A stretch of 64,000 nucleotides of DNA from Bdellovibrionales bacterium (GTDB taxonomy: Bacteria > Bdellovibrionota > Bdellovibrionia > Bdellovibrionales > Bdellovibrionaceae), in assembly GCA_018266295.1 (NCBI GenBank), contig JAFEAQ010000019.1, positions 310,001 to 374,000 of the forward strand, written 5' to 3'. Shown piece after piece: positions 8,495-15,579 of this stretch. A program made the position numbers and the translations under genes. The notes beneath the pieces are model-generated. The model was given only the letters and a program-made list of their open reading frames with translations, searched no databases and was not told the DNA's origin. Every line of letters starts with the position of its first letter. The stretch's first letter is position 1.

Positions 8495-10023
8495 GAATCT
8501 AAAACTTTGCGAACCTTTTCGAGGAGGGCTTCTTCTGAAAATGGTTTTTGCAAGTAATAGAAACTTTCAAGCGATCTCGCATCGGTGACCGAGGCGTCCT
8601 CGAAGTAGCCCGACATGTAGATGAATTTAATATCTTTATCGAGTTGCGAAGCGCGGCGATAGAGTTCGCGTCCGCCGATCTTTGGCATCACCATGTCAGT
8701 AATAACAAGGTGAATGTTTTTAGGATTTTTCTCGAGCACTTGCAAAGCAGCGACGCCATCAGAGGCCTCTATCACATCGTAGCCTTTGGCTTCGAGAGTC
8801 TCGACAAAAAGTGAACGCAATTCGAAATTGTCTTCAACCAGCAAGATGGTTTCTTTGCCGCCGTTGCTGGTTTCAGTTTTGACGGGCAGGCTTTGTGGCT
8901 GCTCGCGCTCGAGGGTTTCTGGTAGATAAATTTTGAAAGTCGTACCGCGGCCTACTTCGCTGGACACTGCAATTTCTCCGTTACTTTGTCGAATAATTCC
9001 GTAGATGATGGAGAGCCCCAGCCCGGTGCCGTCTTTCGCCGACTTGGTCGTGAAGAAGGGCTCAAAGATGCGGTTCAGGATTTCTTTGGTCATACCATGA
9101 CCGGTATCGGTGGCTTCAAGGACAATGTAGTTCCCAGTCAGAAATTCCGCGCCTATAAGTTGCGGCTCGGCAAAATGAATATTAGAGGTTGAAAAGCACA
9201 TGCGCCCACCGTCAGGCATCGCATCGCGGGCATTTACAGCAAGATTCATGATGACTTGTTCAATTTGTCCGCGGTCCGCTTTAACGTTGAACAAGTCATT
9301 GAAGGCATCAAGTCCGAGCTCGACGGATTCGCCGACCAGTCTTTGCAACATGTCTTGCATATCTTGCAGAACGTGACTGACATTGATCACACTCGCAGTT
9401 CCAGTTTGTTTGCGGCTAAAAACCAATAACTGCTTGGTCAGAGACACCGAGCGGTTTTGCACGCCGAGGATTTTGTCGACGTAGTAGTTCACTTGCGGAT
9501 TGTCGAATTCTTTCAATTTGCGACAGTAAATCTGCACAACAGAAAGCATATTGTTAAAATCGTGAGCGACTCCGCCGGCAAGCTGGCCGACGGCCTCCAT
9601 TTTCTGCATATGACGAAGCTGTTCTTCAGCGTCGTGCAAGCGCCTGCGTTTTTGTTTGGCTTGGAGTTCGCGGCGAATCGCGTGCATCAAACGACTTGTT
9701 TTACTTTTGAGAACATAATCACTGGCGCCGGCGCGCATGAGGTCCACGGCGGCTTCTTCGCCGATAGTTCCAGAGACAATAATCAGAGGAATATCGATTC
9801 CGGTCGACTTCAGTGTTTCAAGGGCAGCCATACCTGAAAAGTTAGGCATTGAAAAGTCGGAGAGGACGATGTCCCAAGTTTCCTTAAGACATTCCAGCAT
9901 GGCTTCGCGAGTATCAATGCGACGATAATCGACGGGAGAGAATTCTTTTTTCAGCTCTCGCACGAGTAAATCGCAATCATCGAGTGAGTCTTCGACTATT
10001 AGTACTTTCAATGATTCAGACAC
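8491..10023 (-). CDS. Hybrid histidine kinase: receiver - kinase - receiver
   Basis: A 510-residue soluble protein starting with GTG, preceded by GGAAAG. Domains: receiver 1 (residues 5-120, phosphoacceptor Asp56 in VLSDFSMP); HisKA (about 145-205, His154 in GVAHDFNNM); HATPase (about 255-370, N box NLAVNARDAMP, G1 DTGHGM, F box FEPFFTTK, G2 GTGLGLS); receiver 2 (about 392-508, Asp443 in VITDMVMP). It lacks membrane segments and PAS domains, so it must be driven by phosphate entering receiver 1 or by a partner. The kinase type resembles those with a flanking C-terminal receiver that acts as phosphate sink or phosphotransfer intermediate. It is divergent, 52 nt from the membrane kinase at 10076, so the two are probably co-regulated and may form one relay. 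No DNA-binding output is present. Confidence 0.92.
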   Translation of the reverse strand: MSESLKVLIVEDSLDDCDLLVRELKKEFSPVDYRRIDTREAMLECLKETWDIVLSDFSMPNFSGMAALETLKSTGIDIPLIIVSGTIGEEAAVDLMRAGASDYVLKSKTSRLMHAIRRELQAKQKRRRLHDAEEQLRHMQKMEAVGQLAGGVAHDFNNMLSVVQIYCRKLKEFDNPQVNYYVDKILGVQNRSVSLTKQLLVFSRKQTGTASVINVSHVLQDMQDMLQRLVGESVELGLDAFNDLFNVKADRGQIEQVIMNLAVNARDAMPDGGRMCFSTSNIHFAEPQLIGAEFLTGNYIVLEATDTGHGMTKEILNRIFEPFFTTKSAKDGTGLGLSIIYGIIRQSNGEIAVSSEVGRGTTFKIYLPETLEREQPQSLPVKTETSNGGKETILLVEDNFELRSLFVETLEAKGYDVIEASDGVAALQVLEKNPKNIHLVITDMVMPKIGGRELYRRASQLDKDIKFIYMSGYFEDASVTDARSLESFYYLQKPFSEEALLEKVRKVLDS

Positions 10024-10075
10024 TTTTCACGCTTTCCAATTGAAATATAAACATCGATAGTTTATACACAGCAGG

Positions 10076-12175
10076 ATGGGAGAATCAAGGTTGCCTCAAA
10101 CAAATAATAAAAATAGTTTTCAAGATGAAGCAGAAGCGGTCCCTCGTCCTCCCTCCGTCGCATTTCGTCGTTTTGCGGGTTGTTTTTTAATTTTTGTATC
10201 CGTGATCATTTTTTTAGGATGGTCGCTACATATATCGGCTCTCATTACGATTAAAGAAGCTTGGCCCCCTGTTGCGCCGCTATCTGCGCTAAACTTCTTT
10301 TGCATTGGCATTTTGATGCTGATAATGCCACGTCCTCTCCAGCGGACCGGAGTAGGTAAGGAGGGCGTTATTCTTGGCCTCTCCGGCACCGTGTTACTCA
10401 CGAGCGCAATTATATTAGGTCGCCACCTTCTGCACTTGGAAATTCCCGTCGATATTTTGATTTTCAAGGACGCGGCCAAGGAAATGGGCGTTGAATACAA
10501 AAGTCTGATGGCTCCGGCGACTGCGCTGAGTTTTTTCTTATCGGGTTTTTGGTTTATCGCTGATTTCGCGAAACCACGATTTGGAGTTTTAAAATCATTT
10601 ATTTCTTTATTTGTGCTTGCGATCGCGGTGTTGATGCTCGGAGCTTACGCTTATGGAGCTTCGTCGTTGTATGAAATGCCGGTTTTTCTAAAGATGTCTG
10701 CGGCGACGGCGACGATGTTCACCGTGATGTACATAGGGCTTATCAGCACAGATCCGCCCTTTGGATTTCATTGGCAGTCACCGATTCGGTTTTGGCAGGA
10801 CAAGAATACAGTCCGCGAACGCCCGTTGTATGCCAGTCTGTTGGTGGTGTTCTCTGTGTTTATTGTCGCGGGGATTGCGACCAGCCAGAGTTTGAATAGC
10901 CTGATCCGCACCATTCAAGATGTCGCTGAAACTCAGGCGCATATCGAAGAGCTTGATCGCCTGATGATGGGTTTGTTGAACGCAGAGTCTGGGCAGCGCG
11001 GATTTTTGCTGACGGGCCAAGATGAATATCTTGATCCGTATTTTGATGGATCCGAGGACTTCGAGCAGGCCCGCAACGATTTGCGAGAATGGATTCATCA
11101 AAACCCCCAGTACAGCGAAGCCTTTAAAACCATCGAGGACTCTGCGGCAGTAAAGCTGCATGAACTCGGAGAGACAATTGTTTGGCGTAAAGCCCAAGGC
11201 CTTGCCGCGGCCAACAAAGTTGTTCGTTCAGATGTCGGGCGCAATGCCATGTCTATTATTCGCGAGCGCACGCAGTTTATCAAAGACGATCAGTTGCGAT
11301 TGTTGTCTGAGCAGAAGGACGAAAACCGCCGTCAAACGGCGAAAACGATTAGTTCCATCACTGTCGGCAGTTTGCTTGCGACGATATTACTGTTGGCATG
11401 TTTGAACTTGTACATGCGTAACAGTTTAAAACGCAGCCGGGTAGAAGAAGAGGTTCGCCACTTGAATAAAACGCTTGAAGGCAAACTGCATGAAATTGAA
11501 GTGGTGAATAAAGAGCTCGAATCTTTTTCGTACTCGGTATCCCATGACTTGCGGGCCCCTCTGCGGGCGATGGCGGGATTCAGTAATATCCTTATTGAGG
11601 ACTACAAAGATAAACTCGACGAAACCGGCCGTGGGTATCTGAGCCGAATTATCGCTGCCTCAGATCGCATGGCTCGCTTGATTGACGGCATTTTAGATTT
11701 ATCCAGAATCTCGCGTCGTCAGGTGCGCCGTGAAGACGTCGATTTGGCAGTCTTGGCCGAACAGGTGATTTCAGAGCTCCGAGTTGCTGAGCCTGAGCGT
11801 CGGGTCGAGGTTGTGATTGAACCGCAAATGAAAGTGCGTGGAGATGTCGATTTGATCGGTGCACTGATGCAGAATCTTTTAGCCAACGCCTGGAAGTTTA
11901 CATCTAAAAGAGAGCTCGCCCATATTCACGTTGGCTCGCTCGTTAGAAACGGGCAGACCGTTTTTTTTATTCGCGACGACGGTGCGGGCTTTGATATGGC
12001 CTATGCCGAGAAACTGTTTGGAACTTTTCAGCGCCTCCACACCGAGGTGGAATTTAAAGGCACCGGCGTCGGTCTTGCGACGGTTCGCCGAATCGCTCAC
12101 CTCCATGGGGGCGAAGTCTGGGCGGAAGGTGCGGTTCATCAGGGTGCCACATTTTATTTTACATTAGGCTCATAA
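10076..12175 (+). CDS. Membrane histidine kinase with multi-TM N-terminus and CHASE3 sensor domain
   Basis: A 699-residue protein. About seven hydrophobic segments between residues 28 and 270 form an N-terminal membrane module, followed by an extracytoplasmic CHASE3 domain (about 272-425, with the typical ESGQRGFLLTGQDEYL motif), another membrane segment (about 424-447), a short coiled coil, HisKA (SVSHDLRAPLRAMAGFS, about 485) and HATPase (QNLLANAWKFT; DDGAGFD; GTGVGLATVRRI). The kinase core is of the phytochrome/CHASE3 type usually paired with Rcp1-like single-domain regulators, and such a regulator follows 12 nt downstream. The N-terminal multi-TM module is not one I can name; it resembles integral-membrane sensor regions. 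The ATG at 10076 has only a weak ribosome site (AGCAGG), so the start is less certain. Confidence 0.9.
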   Translation: MGESRLPQTNNKNSFQDEAEAVPRPPSVAFRRFAGCFLIFVSVIIFLGWSLHISALITIKEAWPPVAPLSALNFFCIGILMLIMPRPLQRTGVGKEGVILGLSGTVLLTSAIILGRHLLHLEIPVDILIFKDAAKEMGVEYKSLMAPATALSFFLSGFWFIADFAKPRFGVLKSFISLFVLAIAVLMLGAYAYGASSLYEMPVFLKMSAATATMFTVMYIGLISTDPPFGFHWQSPIRFWQDKNTVRERPLYASLLVVFSVFIVAGIATSQSLNSLIRTIQDVAETQAHIEELDRLMMGLLNAESGQRGFLLTGQDEYLDPYFDGSEDFEQARNDLREWIHQNPQYSEAFKTIEDSAAVKLHELGETIVWRKAQGLAAANKVVRSDVGRNAMSIIRERTQFIKDDQLRLLSEQKDENRRQTAKTISSITVGSLLATILLLACLNLYMRNSLKRSRVEEEVRHLNKTLEGKLHEIEVVNKELESFSYSVSHDLRAPLRAMAGFSNILIEDYKDKLDETGRGYLSRIIAASDRMARLIDGILDLSRISRRQVRREDVDLAVLAEQVISELRVAEPERRVEVVIEPQMKVRGDVDLIGALMQNLLANAWKFTSKRELAHIHVGSLVRNGQTVFFIRDDGAGFDMAYAEKLFGTFQRLHTEVEFKGTGVGLATVRRIAHLHGGEVWAEGAVHQGATFYFTLGS

Positions 12176-12187
12176 AGGAGATCACAC

Positions 12188-12637
12188 ATGCCGGATTCAC
12201 TGAAGAAATCAAAATACATTTTGCTTGTCGAAGATAACAAAGATGACGAGGATCTTACGGTGCGCGCGCTTCGTAAGGGCAATATTAGCAATGACATTCA
12301 AGTGGTGCGCGATGGTGCAGAGGCCTTGGATTACCTCTTTGCTCAGGGCGCTTACGTCGGCCGTGATGTGTCTCAGCGTCCACAGGTTGTGCTGCTGGAT
12401 TTGAAGTTGCCAAAAATCAACGGTCTAGAGGTGCTTAAAAAGATCCGCGAAACAGACTCGACGAAATCCTTGCCGGTGGTGATTCTGACATCTTCACGCG
12501 AAGAAAAAGACTTGTTGAATGGTTATAAACTCGGGGCGAACAGCTACATCTGTAAGCCCGTGGATATGAATCAGTTCACGACCGCAATTCAGCAGTTGGG
12601 CCTGTACTGGCTGGTTTTGAATGAAACTCCGGTCTAA
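12188..12637 (+). CDS. Single-domain response regulator, Rcp1-like
   Basis: A 149-residue stand-alone receiver. The acid pocket is LLVEDNKDDED (residues 12-22), the phosphoacceptor is Asp71 in VLLDLKLPKINGLEVL, the Thr/Ser switch is in VILTSS, and the conserved Lys is in ICKPVD. The inserted loop after helix 2 (DYLFAQGAYVGRD) is typical of the Rcp1 group that serves phytochrome-like kinases. AAAGGAG lies 8 nt before the ATG, and the gene begins 12 nt after the CHASE3 kinase, so the two form an operon. With no output domain it probably acts by protein contact or as a phosphate shuttle, possibly to the hybrid kinase at 8491. Confidence 0.92.
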   Translation: MPDSLKKSKYILLVEDNKDDEDLTVRALRKGNISNDIQVVRDGAEALDYLFAQGAYVGRDVSQRPQVVLLDLKLPKINGLEVLKKIRETDSTKSLPVVILTSSREEKDLLNGYKLGANSYICKPVDMNQFTTAIQQLGLYWLVLNETPV

Positions 12638-12669
12638 AACTAGACTGTAACGAGTTAACCTTTTACGAC

Positions 12670-12699
12670 ACCCCCTCTGTCTTTTTGATAGGGGGTTTT
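12670..12699 (+). terminator. Hairpin after the response regulator; also covers the next ribosome site
   Basis: A 7-bp stem ACCCCCT/AGGGGGT (12670-12676 with 12690-12696) encloses a 13-nt loop and ends in TTTT. It lies 32 nt after the response-regulator stop, so it can act as a modest terminator. Its 3' arm is also the only ribosome-binding sequence of the small lipoprotein starting at 12700, so folding would hide that site. Confidence 0.5.
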
Positions 12700-12834
12700 A
12701 TGACGGTTACAGAGTCTGTCATCTTTCGAGTTTCACTATTTTTACTGGCAATAACGGTATTTACAGCCTGTACGACCACAGGGTCGACAACTGAAGGGCG
12801 TCGCCCGCAATCGTCTGGGTACAACCGGCGTTAG
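12700..12834 (+). CDS. Very small lipoprotein (44 residues)
   Basis: An ATG at 12700, 4 nt after a run of five G, opens a 44-codon frame ending in TAG at 12832. Residues 8-24 are hydrophobic and end in a lipobox (FTAC, Cys24), followed by a short Thr/Ser-rich and Arg-containing tail that ends RR. It looks like a small lipoprotein or entericidin-like peptide, but no family is recognisable at this size. The first 24 residues form a lipoprotein signal, leaving a mature peptide of about 21 residues. It lies in an otherwise empty 310-nt spacer, and its ribosome site is inside the hairpin at 12670-12699. The lipobox argues for a real gene; the short length keeps doubt. Confidence 0.5.
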   Translation: MTVTESVIFRVSLFLLAITVFTACTTTGSTTEGRRPQSSGYNRR

Positions 12835-12896
12835 AGGCCTCTTTGCGACAGCCGGGGGAATAATTTACTTGATCGGCTGTTGACCCCTTGTGGAGT

Positions 12897-12932
12897 TTTT
12901 AATGAGGGCTTAGAAATAAGTCCTCATTAAAA
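12897..12932 (+). promoter_or_regulatory. Strong hairpin in the 5' leader of the next gene
   Basis: An 11-bp perfect stem (TTTTAATGAGG/CCTCATTAAAA), one G.T pair, then CTTA/TAAG around a GAAA tetraloop. There is no T run after it on either strand, so a terminator role is unlikely. It ends 15 nt before the ATG at 12948, just upstream of the GGGG ribosome site. It could stabilise the mRNA or bind a regulator. Confidence 0.55.
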
Positions 12933-12947
12933 CAACTGGGGTTTTTC

Positions 12948-13307
12948 ATGAAAAAAATGATCTTTGTTTTGGCCTCTTTGGCAGCTTCTTACGCTTCGGC
13001 GTTCACTTCCCAACCGACACTCGTTGCCTGTAACTTCGTTCAGCTCACAGATGCTGGCGCACGTTCTGTTGCAGCCGTGACTTTGAACTGCGAACAAAAA
13101 GACTTTAAAGTTCTTGGCACAAAAGATTTTGGCGTTGTGGCTTTTACCTGTGAGAACACGGCGGGTCGTATCGGCGTTTCTGTGCGCTTGCCTTTGACGG
13201 ATGTGACATTGTCTTCAGGCCGCTCTTTGCCCGCGACCGAAGCTTCAGAGTTTTCTACTTACTACGCGACGGTGGACGAAGCGTTGATGGTTTCTTGCCG
13301 TAACTGA
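12948..13307 (+). CDS. Small exported cysteine-containing protein
   Basis: A 119-residue protein with a signal peptide (residues 1-18, ending ASA). The mature domain of about 100 residues is beta-rich with four cysteines (VACNF, LNCEQ, FTCEN, VSCRN), enough for two disulfides. No family was recognised. A strong hairpin in the leader and a GGGG ribosome site precede it. It is the last plus-strand gene before a hairpin-rich convergent spacer. Confidence 0.72.
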   Translation: MKKMIFVLASLAASYASAFTSQPTLVACNFVQLTDAGARSVAAVTLNCEQKDFKVLGTKDFGVVAFTCENTAGRIGVSVRLPLTDVTLSSGRSLPATEASEFSTYYATVDEALMVSCRN

Positions 13308-13354
13308 TTTTCGCTGGCTGGTGGTGGCTCAGCACCTCTTCCTACATCCTGATA

Positions 13355-13374
13355 TTCGGGGCTTCCGCCCCGAA
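13355..13374. other. Short GC-rich hairpin in convergent spacer
   Basis: An 8-bp perfect inverted repeat (TTCGGGGC/GCCCCGAA) with loop TTCC. It borders the end of dispersed-repeat copy A. No T run follows on either strand. Confidence 0.6.
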
Positions 13375-13375
13375 C

Positions 13376-13556
13376 CCCGCTTCCTGCCGGCCGTCCAGGC
13401 CGTCAGGGTCCTGTAGATTTAGGATTCCTCCAACCTCATGTTCATATCTCGCTAAGGCGAATCGTCTATAATACGATACACTCGTCTTATAAACCATTTG
13501 TCCTGAAGACTCTCTGTCCGAAATATCAAACCAGTACTTGTATTCAGTCTTCATTC
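13376..13556 (-). repeat. Dispersed structured intergenic repeat, copy A
   Basis: Read on the minus strand, this spacer aligns with the plus strand at 22078-22233 over most of its length. Shared blocks include GGAATGAAGAC, ACAAGTACT, AGAGTCTTC, CAAATGGT, TTATAGACGATTCG, and near the far end GACGGCCTGGACGG and GCAGGAAGC. A 13-bp imperfect hairpin (13464-13494) is kept in both copies, and an outer GAAGAC/GTCTTC pairing is also kept. Both copies lie between the 3' ends of convergent genes. The 70-codon minus-strand frame across copy A is not conserved in copy B, so protein coding is unlikely. It may be a mobile palindromic repeat or a structured RNA. Confidence 0.75.
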
Positions 13557-13629
13557 CCTTCCGACCACGATGGTCGGAAGGCCCCGTTCACATGGACGGA
13601 CGGCCTTCGCCCAACTGGTACTGGGCGAA
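13557..13629. other. Two further hairpins in convergent spacer
   Basis: A perfect 11-bp inverted repeat CCTTCCGACCA/TGGTCGGAAGG with loop CGA (13557-13581) is followed by an 8-bp repeat TTCGCCCA/TGGGCGAA (13606-13629). They directly adjoin repeat copy A. No coding frame was found between 13308 and 13675. T runs are absent, so these are not standard terminators. Confidence 0.65.
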
Positions 13630-13675
13630 CGAAGACACTTATGTAGCTAAGAGGTGAACGATTCGCCGTTAGTTC

Positions 13676-14272
13676 TTATTTTTGGGCAGGAGAAGAGTCG
13701 GGTGTTGCGGCTGCCGGAGTTGCCGGCGCTGCAGGAATCGCGTACGGGAACAAATACGTCGTCGTCATCGCTTTTTCTGAGTGGATCACGTAGATCTCGA
13801 TGACGGCGCCATCTAAGGCCCATTGACGGTCTTTCAAATAAGTCTCGGCCTTCGGATACACCTTAATCGGTCCGATACCTGGCGAGCCTTCAAACACTGC
13901 CTGAACATATTTGCGCAGCGGAATTTCGCGGGATTTAAATCCTTCCGGAAGATTTGCCGGAATGTCTTTGACGATGCAGCCACCGCGACTTCTGAGGCGC
14001 GCTTCTTCAACCACGTTCGCATCATCAATGTATTCGCCGAAGGATTCTGAGCAGTCGATGTTTTTCGACTTCGCCCACTTTTCAACGTCTTCAATCACAG
14101 TCACGATTTTGTGATAAGAACCCGTGTGATCTTTGTAGATCATTTTCATCGGACCGCGCTCGGTTTCAGTGATGTCGACGGATTTGAAAGCACCAAGGTA
14201 ATAGAACAACCATACGGCGATAGTGACAACAACGAGCAAAACAGCGACTAAAAAACTTCTTAATAATTTCAT
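13676..14272 (-). CDS. Membrane-anchored GyrI-like effector-binding domain protein
   Basis: A 198-residue protein with one N-terminal membrane segment (about residues 7-27) and then a domain resembling GyrI / AraC effector-binding folds: an early ERGPMKMIYKDHTGSYHKI strand-turn, a GGCIVKDIP strand, a KYVQAVFEGSPG segment and a final EIYVI strand. The tail is Ala/Pro/Thr-rich. Such domains bind small hydrophobic or cationic molecules. The membrane anchor suggests that the domain faces the periplasm. The ATG lies 1 nt after the stop of the thioredoxin-like gene, so translation is coupled within the nadC-birA operon. Confidence 0.7.
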   Translation of the reverse strand: MKLLRSFLVAVLLVVVTIAVWLFYYLGAFKSVDITETERGPMKMIYKDHTGSYHKIVTVIEDVEKWAKSKNIDCSESFGEYIDDANVVEEARLRSRGGCIVKDIPANLPEGFKSREIPLRKYVQAVFEGSPGIGPIKVYPKAETYLKDRQWALDGAVIEIYVIHSEKAMTTTYLFPYAIPAAPATPAAATPDSSPAQK

Positions 14273-14273
14273 A

Positions 14274-14822
14274 TTACAACCACTTAATTGAACAGCCCAT
14301 TGAAGGAGTCTGTTGTTGTGGAGCCTGTTGTCCCGCAGCGAGGATTTTTACGGCTTCATACAGTTCACGTTTTTTTACTTTGCTTGCGTCTTTCCAGGAA
14401 TCATCCAGGCGGCCGCGGTAAGCAAGTTGATGGTTTTTATCATAGACGAAGAAATCCGGAGTGCACAAGGCGCCGAACTTCTTTGCCACCTCCTGCGTTT
14501 TATCGTGCAGATAAACGAACGGATAGTTTTTTTCTTCAGCACGCTTTTTGAGATTCGCGAGGCTGTCCTCTGGATAAGTTTCTTCATCGTTCGAGCAGAT
14601 TGCAATCACCGGAATTTTGAGCGCTTTGAGGTCATGGCCCAATTGAATGAGACGTTCTTCCACCGCTTGCACATACGGGCAGTGGTTACAGATGAACATC
14701 ACAACCAGTGGAGTTCCTTGGCCGAAATCTTTGAGTGAGTAAGCCTTGCCTTCGACTGAGTTCAGGCTGAAGTCAGGAATATTGAGGCCAATATCCGGAA
14801 ACGGAGTGATCGTCGTTGCCAT
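14274..14822 (-). CDS. Thioredoxin/peroxiredoxin-like protein (redoxin family)
   Basis: A 182-residue cytoplasmic protein of the thioredoxin fold. The AhpC/TSA-like N-terminus (PDFSLNSVEGKAYSLKDF) leads to the active site ICNHCPY with Cys45 and Cys48, a CxxC arrangement in the resolving position, and a later TPDFFVYD cis-Pro region typical of thioredoxins. This group is usually annotated as thioredoxin-family or alkyl hydroperoxide reductase/thiol-specific antioxidant-like. No signal peptide is present. The start at 14822 is preferred because it follows GGTGGGAG and lies 1 nt after the birA stop. An extra Cys near the C-terminus (MGCSIKWL) is conserved-looking. Confidence 0.85.
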   Translation of the reverse strand: MATTITPFPDIGLNIPDFSLNSVEGKAYSLKDFGQGTPLVVMFICNHCPYVQAVEERLIQLGHDLKALKIPVIAICSNDEETYPEDSLANLKKRAEEKNYPFVYLHDKTQEVAKKFGALCTPDFFVYDKNHQLAYRGRLDDSWKDASKVKKRELYEAVKILAAGQQAPQQQTPSMGCSIKWL

Positions 14823-14823
14823 C

Positions 14824-15579
14824 TTAAAGCTCCCACCAGTTGATTTTTTGACCGCTTTGCGTGCGCAATGTTCCGTTGGGCTCGAGGCCAATGTAAGACT
14901 CTTCCAGTAATGGATGTTCGTTCAGCGCCATTAACAGTGAATACTGATCTGACGGAGAAAGAGAATCTTCGCAATGAGAAATTGCATCGGTCATTTCAAA
15001 CAGCAGGCGATCCAAGCAGGCCGTCCAATCCTGACCGAGAAGAGGCACTCCCGGTGGCAAGCTTTCGAGAATCGAACCTGAGGTTGTGACTTCGGATGGT
15101 GATGATAAAACATTGACGCCCAGGCCGATGATCACACGCACTTCGTCACCTTGAATAACGGATTCAAGCAAAATGCCGGCAACTTTTTTATCACCGATGT
15201 AGATGTCATTAGGTGCTTTGATATTCCAAGCCAGAAAAGGCCACGTCGTTGAAAGCGCGCGGTACACCGCAAGTCCCACAAGGCATGAAGTTGTCGGCTG
15301 TGGTTTTGCGTTCAGCAGGTAGCTCCAAGAGCTTAGTAACGTACTGCCGGGCTTCGAATCGACCCAGATGTTTTTACCGCGGCCTCGGCCCGCCGTTTGA
15401 TGATCCGTCAGAAAAACGCAAAGAGCTTCTTCCAGCAGCGATTCGTCGAAAGCTTTCGCCTTCGCAAGATCGCTCGTGCTGGTCATCGCCGTTTCGTAGT
15501 GAACGTAAATATGATTATTCGCGGCCCACTTCTGCGTGACATCTCCGAGGCGGATGTCTGTGACCGGAGAGTCCTGCAT
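14824..15579 (-). CDS. birA: Biotin--[acetyl-CoA-carboxylase] ligase, without HTH domain
   Basis: A 251-residue monofunctional biotin protein ligase. The biotinyl-AMP loop DHQTAGRGRGKNIW, the PNDIYIGDKKVAGILLE segment and the GLGVNV motif are present. The N-terminal winged-helix repressor domain of E. coli BirA is absent, so it attaches biotin (mainly to the acetyl-CoA carboxylase carrier) but should not repress transcription. The usual KWPND motif reads KAPND, a Trp-to-Ala change in the core; other residues look intact. The start codon overlaps the nadC stop (TAATG), and the thioredoxin-like gene follows after 1 nt. Confidence 0.92.
   Translation of the reverse strand: MQDSPVTDIRLGDVTQKWAANNHIYVHYETAMTSTSDLAKAKAFDESLLEEALCVFLTDHQTAGRGRGKNIWVDSKPGSTLLSSWSYLLNAKPQPTTSCLVGLAVYRALSTTWPFLAWNIKAPNDIYIGDKKVAGILLESVIQGDEVRVIIGLGVNVLSSPSEVTTSGSILESLPPGVPLLGQDWTACLDRLLFEMTDAISHCEDSLSPSDQYSLLMALNEHPLLEESYIGLEPNGTLRTQSGQKINWWEL

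Noticed and set aside
13342-13554. 70-codon minus-strand frame across repeat copy A
   Set aside because: The matching frame in copy B stops after a few codons, and the similarity follows nucleotide blocks and hairpins rather than codons.
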